A stretch of 64,000 bases of DNA from Akebia trifoliata (Eukaryota > Streptophyta > Magnoliopsida > Ranunculales > Lardizabalaceae). The translations under genes were made by a program, and so were the position numbers. Shown piece by piece: positions 56,529 to 64,000 of this stretch (position 1 is the first letter of the stretch; each line of letters starts with the position of its first letter). The stretch spans positions 12,747,611 to 12,811,610 of the forward strand of contig CM030716.1 in assembly GCA_017979445.1 (NCBI GenBank). The letters run 5' to 3'. Under the pieces are notes generated by a model. The model ran no database searches. It was not told the origin of the DNA and saw only the letters and a list, made by a program, of their open reading frames with translations.

Positions 56529-58500
56529 GTTCTATGATGTTGAATGCTATGAGATGAGTTAACTCAATAAATCTACATTTGAATAGGGTGCATGGTTTCC
56601 TTTTGATACCCGATTGATATGATTGTATTCCTTGGATATCTTGATTGCTCGAACCATTAAGTCTAACATGTTGATTGTGTGATTTTAATTAATTGATTGG
56701 TTTTAATTCGATTGATTGATTTTAATTTGCATGCTAAGATTTCGATCTTGGTAATATTCCAATGCTTGTTGGTGGCCCATTGATGATATAATCAGGCCCA
56801 TAGGCCTAGTGGTTTGAAAAAGGCCCCGGACACACCCCACCTTTTTTTGCACACACTACTAGCACGTTTACTGTTTTGCACGTCCCATATAGCCAACGTG
56901 GCACTAGTATGTGGCCCGATCTCTTCGGGGATGCGACATCATTCATGAAAACCACAACTCCAGTCACGTACCTTAGGGTATATCAAACTGAGGCATCAGT
57001 ATCGTCTGATCAGGTGACTCTGAAAGGTATATCGATGCACCCAGGCTAGAACTACTTAAGCCTTTGACCTATTGTGAGCCACACAGTCACATGTCCTGAT
57101 TACCAACGTAGTACTAGTACGTGGTCGGTCCCCTCGTGGGATGCCAAACCATTTATGAAAGTTACAACTCTTGACTCGTACCCATAGGTATATCAAAGAT
57201 GATCCAAGTACATCAGTTGTACTTCTTGATCAAAATCAGTGCCTAAGCAAGATCCTGCTCCGATGTACTACGGTACTAAGAGGATAGACTACGTCTATTC
57301 TAGAAAAGAGGTGATTTAAGAGTGTCTTTGCTCAAGCATCGCGCACCACCTCTGATATGGGGATTAAACTGACTGCTTTTAGCTTTAGAGAAGTGAGTTG
57401 AAGTTTTAGATTATCACTTATATTTTATATCAAACCAAGTCACCACGTACCGTTTGATTGAGTACGCTCGAGAGGTATATAGGTGTACTTGGGAGGGTGG
57501 CCAGATAAAAATGCATTGCACGTAGTAAGCTTAGAGTCTAGAAACCTCCCCTGTGGGTCACGACTCAAACTTATCGTGGGTGTTCCCGGGTTGTTTATTG
57601 AATGTGACCTTGTGAATGATGAATGTATGTGAATGTATGGTTGTCCTCAAGGATTAAAGTTTTTGTTTTACCTGATTAAAATGAGTGCACCGACCCAATA
57701 AAGAATCCATATTTGATAATGATTTATAATGACCTAGTCCATCTCAAACCAATGGTCATTATGGACCGATCCATTTGAATCAAAATGAAATTCAAACTTT
57801 TTTCTAATTCGGATTTTTTAACCCATTTTAAAGAAGAAAAATATTTTCTAGAAGTAAAATGTTTTCCAAAAGAGAAATGCTTTCCAAAAGTAAAATGTTT
57901 TCCAGAAGAATAAGATTTTTCAAAATGAAATATTTTCCCAAAAAAGTTTTCAAAAAAAAAATATTTTCCAAATAAAATAAAAGGAAGAAAAATATTTAAA
58001 AAAAAATGATTTACAAAAGATCTATTTTTGAATGAAAAATTATTGAAATATTTTTCCAGAGTGCAATACGATTATTTTCCTTCTGAATAATCATTACATT
58101 AATGAATTGTTTAATGGATTGGTGCACAGAATTTAATAAAATCTTAGGGTTCATTTAAAATGTTATTAAGGGAGTAACACTAAAGTTGATTAAATCCACA
58201 TTCGATTAGGATTCAGGGTTATCATTGCACCTAAGCTCAATTGTCCACCTAGTTGGAGTCGTAAGTCCAATCGGTTAGAACAAACGTCAGTACCAAGTCA
58301 ACAGTTAGAAATAGCCTCAGAATTTCTCAATATCTCCCAGTTGTTCCTTGAAGATCACCGTGCCTCAATCCTGTTGGTTGTAGGCAATGTCTCAGTCCAC
58401 AGTCCTAATCAAGCCCGTTGTGGGTAAGTGTCTTGAGTTTTCATGAGTCATTTGGGTTAGCTCAAGTCCAATCAATCCAGCAAGGTCATGTTTTCTTTAA
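56529..58500 (+). other. B2 leader with duplicated GTATATCAAACTG block
   Basis: The pair of related blocks at about 56878-57060 and 57088-57250 mirrors B1 (32230-32575). Each has a CAACGT(A/G) word, an ACTAGTA word, ATG..A.ACATT/CCATT, ACAACTC and GGTATATC. A T/C..AAAATATTTTCCA-type low-complexity stretch lies at 57830-57980, matching B1 31380-31500 inverted. No gene recognised. Confidence 0.6.
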
Positions 58501-58519
58501 ATTGAGTTTACTCTTTTCC

Positions 58520-59774
58520 TGTTGGGTCGAGTTAGAAGTGTTTATTGCCCCATCTGAAATTGATCGGATAAAGGAAATTTTTGAATACCTCAAGCGTATT
58601 AACGAATTAACTAATAATTTAACTTCAAGGATAAATTTCTCTCCTGAACAAGAAGATAAGGGTTTGGCTCAACTTTTAATCGAGAAAGCAAAGGTCATTG
58701 ACCTCGGAATAGAAAATAATTCCTAAAGAGATTCAAATAGAAATCCTCATATCCCTAGAGAAACATGAGGGGATAATGAATTTACTCAGAAATTTCAAAA
58801 GACACAATCGCGTGGTCTGATGAGGATATGTTAGGTGCAAGCTTGGGTGTTGTTCAACACGGAATAGATACTCGCCCGATAAGATGAAAATGTTGATAGA
58901 GATGTTATAAAATGTATCAATACTATCCTCACTGCATCTTAAGTTGCAAATCATGTCTTATCAACCGATATAGGGGCATCTTTTGAACTGATCCCTGATA
59001 ATTGGTTGTACTTCAAAGCTTAAGTCATTACTCTATGTTTAAAGTTCAAGATCCAGCATCACAAATCATCTCCTTACCGTCCTTAGATTAATGGAGCGGT
59101 TAAAACAGCCAATAAGAATCTGAAGATAATCATCAAGAAAATGTGTCAATCACATCGAGATTGGTCAGAAAAATTGTCATTTGCACTGTGGGCATACCGA
59201 ACTTCAATTCGATCTTCCACTGGAGCTACTCCTTACTCCCTAGTATATGGCATGGAAGCAGTCTTGCCAGTTGAAATAGAAATCCTGTCTCTCAGGGTCT
59301 TGTTGGAGAGTCAGTTGTCAGAAGCAGATTGGGTTCGTCAACGGTATAAAAAATTAAATCTGATCAAAGAAAAATAACTAAGAGCTTTGTATCACGTGCA
59401 GACTTATCAAAGAAGAGTCACCCGTGCCTTTGACAAAAAAATCAAGGCCCGTCACTTACAAGTTGGGGATTTGGTACTCAAAGAGAATCGAGCACCTATC
59501 TTTGACCCTAAAGGGAAGTTCAAGCCAAATTGAGGAGGTCCGTTCATCATCAAAGAAATATTACTATGAAAAGTTGTCAGACTTCAAGATGATGATGGAA
59601 TCGAATTACCAGAACCAACCAACCTTGACCAAATCAAACGGTACTACATTTAAGGAGGCCATCTTTGGTCGAATCAATTCTCTTGCTACCCAGTTCAATA
59701 TCTCATTTCTCAACCCTTTGCAATCTTTTTTTTATATATATAATAATAATGCCTTTTTATTTCACCTAACCTAA
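58520..59774 (+). pseudogene. B2 pol remnants: pre-RT part joined to integrase
   Basis: Frame 58418-58726 carries EVFIAPSEIDRIKEIFEYLK, then RINELTNNLTS and EDKGLAQLLIEKAKVIDLG. At about 58810-58870 the residues VVQHGIDTRP correspond to the string just before Tat-lineage RT. After a short join (about 58890-58960) the integrase follows: SFELIPDNWLYFKA near 58985, SSPYRP, stop, INGAVKTANKNLKI, then the clean frame 59141-59377 with SHRDWSEKLSFALWAYRTS and STGATPYSLVYGMEAVLPVE, and the tail QVGDLVLKENRAPIFDPKGK near 59460-59515. RT and RNase H (normally more than 1 kb) are absent. Stops and frameshifts abound. In a working element the integrase inserts cDNA; this one cannot. Confidence 0.85.
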
Positions 59775-59875
59775 GGGAGGGAAGAATTCGAACTACGTTT
59801 TGGTCTGATCCCAAAATTTTGGGGTATGTAGGCAACCTGAGAAGTTACTTCAGGCCCGACCACATCAAAATAAAA
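59770..59875 (+). other. Conserved non-coding block after pol (B2 copy)
   Basis: CTAAGGGAGGGAAGAATTCG, TTTTGGTCTGATCCCAAAAT, GGGGTATGTAGGCAACCTGA and ACTTCAGGCCCGACCACATC. It contains a TTTTGG..CCAAAA palindrome around TCTGATC. Confidence 0.8.
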
Positions 59876-60109
59876 AATATATATATTTCCCTACACAAAA
59901 AAAAATAAAAAATAATAATATTGTCAAATAGGGAAGAAAGTTCAAAGAAAAATAAAAAAATGCCATACAAGGGGTATTCGGGTTTTTGAGCCTCAAAACC
60001 CTTTCTTTTTATACCCAGTCCTAAGCTTACCCATAAAAGTCCTCCTAAGTATCGTACGAAAAGTCAAAGAAGATAGCCAAGCATGATCAGACAGCAATTC
60101 CATAAGTTC

Positions 60110-60250
60110 AAAAAAAAAAAAAAAAAGCTCGCTAGTTCGAGAACCTGAAAAGGCAATCTAGGCAAAAGTTTAAGCAAGCTCGCTAGATCGAAAACTTGAA
60201 AAGGCGATCTAGGTAAAAGTTAGAGCAACAAAGAAAAATAGAAAAAAAAT
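60110..60250 (+). repeat. Degenerate ~60-bp repeats (B2 copy)
   Basis: Two and a half units of AAGCTCGCTAGATCGAAAAC plus TTGAAAAGGCGATCTAGGTA. Confidence 0.7.
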
Positions 60251-61029
60251 CTCCGGGGAGTTAAAAAGCTAAGAGTGGTCCGAGCTGAAATATCAGAAGT
60301 CCGAAGCCACAAGTATATTATCTACGATCGATCTGAAAATTTTTACTTCCTCAAGTGAACCAAATGAGAGAAGGATAAATTTTATGATGAGTCTTAAAAA
60401 AAAAAAAAAATTTGTTCTCTTGAACCGGACTTAAAATCTTCAATAAAATTAATCAAAATTAAAAGTTAGATCTTCATTGCGCTTATGGTAATCAAATATT
60501 TCAAACCTTCATACAAGGGGCATTTTCTTTCTTCTCTAATATGTAACTTTCCCCCTTTATACTAGGGGCATTTTTTTAATTTTTACACGATGTGCCATGT
60601 TTTCTGTCAAAACTAGGGGCATTTTATTTTCAATGTTGAGCAATGTTAATCCTAAAAGATAAAAAGAATCCTGAACTTAAGGTTACCCTCTTGATAATAA
60701 TTTTTCGAAAACCCTTGAGGTTCAAAAGAAATAAAAACTCAGGTTTTAAATTCATAAAACTTTTGGAAAAAAAAAATCTTGAGGGTCAAGCAAAAGCGTT
60801 CTTGATCTCATATTTTGATTTTTTGTCTAGAAAATAACTCATTTACCTAGAGTAGGAGATAGGGTATTCTTTTGTTCCTAGATTCATTAATCCTTTTCCA
60901 GATCCATTCATTCCTAGATTCAATCATTCTCTTCTAGATTCATTATCTTCCAAATTTATTCATTCATTCCCCGATTCAATCTTTCTTCTCCAGATTCATT
61001 CATTCTTTTCCAAAATTCATTCATTCCTC

Positions 61030-61285
61030 GGCTAGTTTTGCTCAGTTGCCGCCAAGAGTTAACTTGGATTTTGCTCAGTTGCTGCCAAGGGTTACCTTGG
61101 ATTTTGCTCAATTGCCGCCAATGGTTATCTTGGATTTGGCTCAGTTGCCGCCAAGGGTAAACTTGGATTTTGCTTAGTTACCGCCAAAGGATATCTTGGA
61201 TTTTGTTCAGGTTATGCTTACTTTTTCTCATATTATGCTCAGATTTTACTCAGATTATGCTCAGTTTTTTCTCAATTTTTACTCA
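61030..61285 (+). repeat. Short minisatellite near the B2 3' LTR
   Basis: Five units of about 35 bp of the form TTTTGCTCAGTTGCCGCCAA plus GGGTTACCTTGGA, then TTATGCTCAG / TTTTACTCAG iterations to 61285. Equivalent of the 21-unit array in B1, with CCAAG..CTTGG as the inverted word in place of CCGAG..CTCGG. Confidence 0.8.
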
Positions 61286-61549
61286 GTTTCACAGTGCACA
61301 CACGTGCACATTGCACACATAAGTCAAGGAGAATTTTCTAAAATTCAAGGATCTGACACCGTCAATGAGAGTTCGCGCTCAAGGACCTGATAACCTTTTA
61401 GTTCGATGAGAGTTTTACCCTCAAGGATCCGAATATCTCGACGAATTATTAAATCAGGCTGCAAAATGAACTGTCACTAGCTGTGGCATTCAGATATCGC
61501 ACTATCTACCAAAATAGATTTGCTATCTAGTTTACTTCAACCCTCTGCC

Positions 61550-61562
61550 AAAGAGGGGCATC
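61550..61562 (+). promoter_or_regulatory. B2 polypurine tract
   Basis: AAAGAGGGGCATC directly before the 3' LTR TGTAGACACCCC. Confidence 0.8.
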
Positions 61563-63198
61563 TGTAGACACCCCATTTTTGTACTCACCTTATTAATCAA
61601 CTCGTCAACTCGATTGCAACGGTTCCTAATGATGGATGTTTATTTCAATGCCTTATTTTGTTATCAGATATGTTTCAGAAATCCGGATGAGGTATCTCAA
61701 ACTAACAAAACTGTAGGAACCACGCTACACTAGAAAAATATAACCCCAATAACATAGAAATAATCATTTTTCAGACAAAAAAAGCTTTACGATAAAAATC
61801 ACTAAAAAATGACCAAATTATCAAAATACCCCTAATCTCAAAACATACCTAGAGCCTACATTACGCTTAGGAAAACCCTTTCAAACACATAAAACAACAA
61901 ATCGAAATCGAATAAATCATTTCGTCAATTTTTACAAAATTCGATAAAATTACGAAAATGCCACTCATAAGGTTCACGATCATTTTGTACAAAACATTTT
62001 CATAAATGACACAAACCAATATTTTCATTGAATTTCTTATGAAAAATCGATTCCAAAACATCTTAGAACATCAAAAACTGACTTAAAACGCAAAAAGTCT
62101 TATCCGAGGGCAAAACGATAATTTTATCATTTTAATAATTAAAATTTTCAAAATTAATAATTAAAACATTAATTAATGTAAAGTGAAATCCTAATTAAAA
62201 TTAAAGTCAATCAAATAAGACTAAAGTCAATCTTAAAGTCAATCAAGTAAGACTAAAGTCAATCTTAAAGTCAATCAAGTAAGACTAAAGTCAAGATCTT
62301 AAAGTCAATCATAAAGTCAATCAAGTAAGACTAAAGTCAAGATCTTAAAGTCAATCAAGTAAGACTAAAATTCAAAATCCTAATAGAATTCTAATTAAAT
62401 AATAACTCTATTTAAAATAATCTTAATTAAATAATAACTTTATTTAAAACAATCTTAATTAAATAATAATTCTATTTAAAACAATTCTAATTAAAATATA
62501 ACTCTACCTAAAAAAATTATAATTAAACAATAACTCTTTTTAAAAGAATTATAATTAAACACTAACTCTATCTAAACAAGTACTTAAAAAAATCTATAAA
62601 TAGGGGTCCTTACAACCTATTTTTGTATGAAAAAATAAATCCTAGGAAAAAGTAGGTCAAAAAGCTTCCCTAGCCTCCAGTAAACCTTGATTTTGAAGCC
62701 TCAACTCTTTACCTAATATTCATACCCCAACTTTAGCTCAAAAAACACCTAGAAACCCTTTCACAATACCCTAGAAATTCATAAAAAAAATTAGAAAAAC
62801 TCATAAGGAGATACTTTATTTTAGAGATCTGAAAAGAATCCGGTGACAAAACGAAGTGAGGAGTGATATACGAAGAACTATTCTACCAGATCTGAGGAAA
62901 CAAGACCGTTGTCTTCGTAAAGGTAAATATTTAATTTTTTTTATTGATTAGGTCTTTTTAGCAATGTAGTTCTATTTGAAAATTAGTAAAGTTCGACGTT
63001 TGTCAAGTGGGGTTGGTGCCTAATACCTTCCTATCCTGTAAGGTGATCCCCGAATTTAGTTATTTTTTAAGTAGATTAGTTGTTTTTAACCGTTTAGAGT
63101 CGATGTTCGATTTCTAGACCGCAATAACTAGGTGGTGATTCCCAAACTTCAAAGGTCAAAAGCGGATCTGCGCATCCCGCGGATCGAGGGCGCTTTCA
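61563..63198 (+). repeat. B2 3' LTR
   Basis: TGTAGACACCCC to ...GATCGAGGGCGCTTTCA. TATAAATAGGGG at 62595-62606 and a shorter TTGAC array at 62202-62371. Confidence 0.92.
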
Positions 63199-64000
63199 GA
63201 TATTGAATTGGGTAACAGGAAAATTGATTCAATCAAAGATGGTCTTCTTAAATATAATATTGTTTGATCTGGTTAAGGTTTATTGTTTCTGGTAATTCGA
63301 CGCTATCGTGATCTTGCAGTCTAATAGTTTTCCCATGTAGTACCTATTTGTTGATGAAAAAACCTTCCCAATTGGGCTTGAACTTACCCCTAGGATTGAA
63401 AACGAGTGCTCAATTCTCTTTACGTACTAGATCTCCAACTTGCAAGTTGCGAATTTTAATTTTATCAAATGCCCGAGCGACTTTTCTCTAATAAGCTTGC
63501 ACATGGTACATGGTTTTAAGTCATTTTTCACCGATTAAGTTCAACTATTCCAATCGGTAATGAACCCAGTCTGCCTCTGATAGTTAACTTTCTATTAGAA
63601 TCTTGAGTGATGGGATTTCTATTTCAACTGGTAAGATAACTTCCATTATGTATACTAGTGAATAAGGGGTGGATCCGGTGGAAGATTGTATTAAGGTGCG
63701 ATATGCCTAGAGTGCAAATGATAATTTTTCAGACCAATCTCTATGCAATTGACACATCTTCCTGATGACGTCTTGAGATTCTTATTGGCTGCTTCAACTT
63801 CTCTATTAGTCTAGGGATGGTAGGGGGATGATTTGTGATGCCAGATCTTGAATTTTGAACACAAAGTAATAACTTCAGCTTTGAAGTGCAACCCATTATT
63901 AGATATCAACTTAGAAGGTACCCCATATCGGTTGATAATTTGTGTTTGGATGAACTTAACAACCTTAGATGTAGTGAGAACAACGTACAAAACGACTTCT
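63199..64000 (-). pseudogene. A2 integrase remnant, running off the right edge
   Basis: Resumes the A2 element after the GATAT duplicate. Minus strand from 64000: VVLTTSKVVKFIQTQIINRY, GVPSKLISNNGLHFKAEVIT, LCSKFKIWHHKSSPYHP then stop, REVEAANKNLK, and after frameshifts the tail near 63460-63400 (GDLVRKEN-like). In the family the string before 'GLHFKA' is normally S-D-N/P-D-N; here the catalytic Asp position reads Asn. The RT part, if any, lies outside the window. Confidence 0.75.

Larger units (their letters stand above)
50252..63198 (+). mobile_element. Tat-like non-autonomous LTR retrotransposon 'B2', TSD GATAT
   Basis: Flanked by GATAT at 50247-50251 and 63199-63203. Layout: 5' LTR 50252-51981, tRNA-Arg primer site, variable 5' region, solo LTR insertion (54800-56528), leader, pol remnants (58520-59774), conserved block, repeats, minisatellite, polypurine tract, 3' LTR 61563-63198. 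Without the solo LTR the internal part is about 7.85 kb. No gag, protease, RT or RNase H is seen, while the integrase core and tail are partly readable. It is the only B copy here with both edges intact. Confidence 0.92.

Overview
The window looks like repeat-rich, AT-rich nuclear DNA from a flowering plant, probably a eudicot. The evidence is broken copies of plant nuclear genes with plant-type introns, CACTA-type DNA transposons, MITEs, and Ty3/gypsy LTR retrotransposons of the Tekay/Del (chromovirus) and Tat/Ogre-like types. I see no intact protein-coding gene. Nearly all the sequence is transposon, and nesting order and target-site duplications (TSDs) can be read directly at most boundaries.

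1-9.36 kb: a graveyard of gene fragments and DNA transposons. Exons with introns from a polypyrimidine-tract-binding protein (PTB3-like), a DEAD-box helicase (RH57/Rok1-like) and perhaps an Argonaute lie on the + strand upstream of a CACTA terminus at 3593. This suggests a CACTA element that picked up gene pieces; its left end would lie outside the window. Next come a hairpin MITE (4148-4512) with a partial and a diverged second copy, a 278-bp CACTA MITE with TSD ATA (6290-6567), and the 5' part of a broken plastid fatty-acid synthase gene (KAS I) on the minus strand (6648-7060).

9.36-40.83 kb: a nest of three retrotransposons. The outer one is a minus-strand Tekay-like element (9362-40826, TSD CTAAT) with broken reverse transcriptase, RNase H and integrase and no recognisable gag. 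Its 5' LTR is split by a plus-strand Tat-like element 'A1' (17707-39034, TSD CCTAC/CTTAC). A1 is itself invaded by a minus-strand Tat-like element 'B1' (25397-36570), and the right junction of B1 has eaten into A1's 3' LTR.

40.83-48.5 kb: a short unique-looking stretch, a solo LTR of the Tekay family (42658-45820, TSD TATGA), an (AT)n microsatellite inside a local duplication, and a CACTA terminus with palindromic subterminal repeats ending at 46916.

46.9-64 kb: a second A-family element 'A2' on the minus strand, truncated in its 3' LTR and running off the right edge. It is split by a complete plus-strand B element 'B2' (50252-63198, TSD GATAT). B2 carries a reversed B-family solo LTR (54800-56528, TSD GTTCT).

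A and B share LTR termini (TGTAGACACCCC...), a tRNA-Arg-type primer site, a polypurine tract and several conserved non-coding blocks, but have different LTR bodies. The A LTR carries a 137-bp tandem array with CACGTG cores. The B LTR carries a TTGAC-rich array upstream of a strong TATA box. B1 and B2 share the same loss of the reverse transcriptase/RNase H region, so B looks like a non-autonomous family mobilised in trans. Names of families and genes come from recognising conserved motifs by eye; no search was run.
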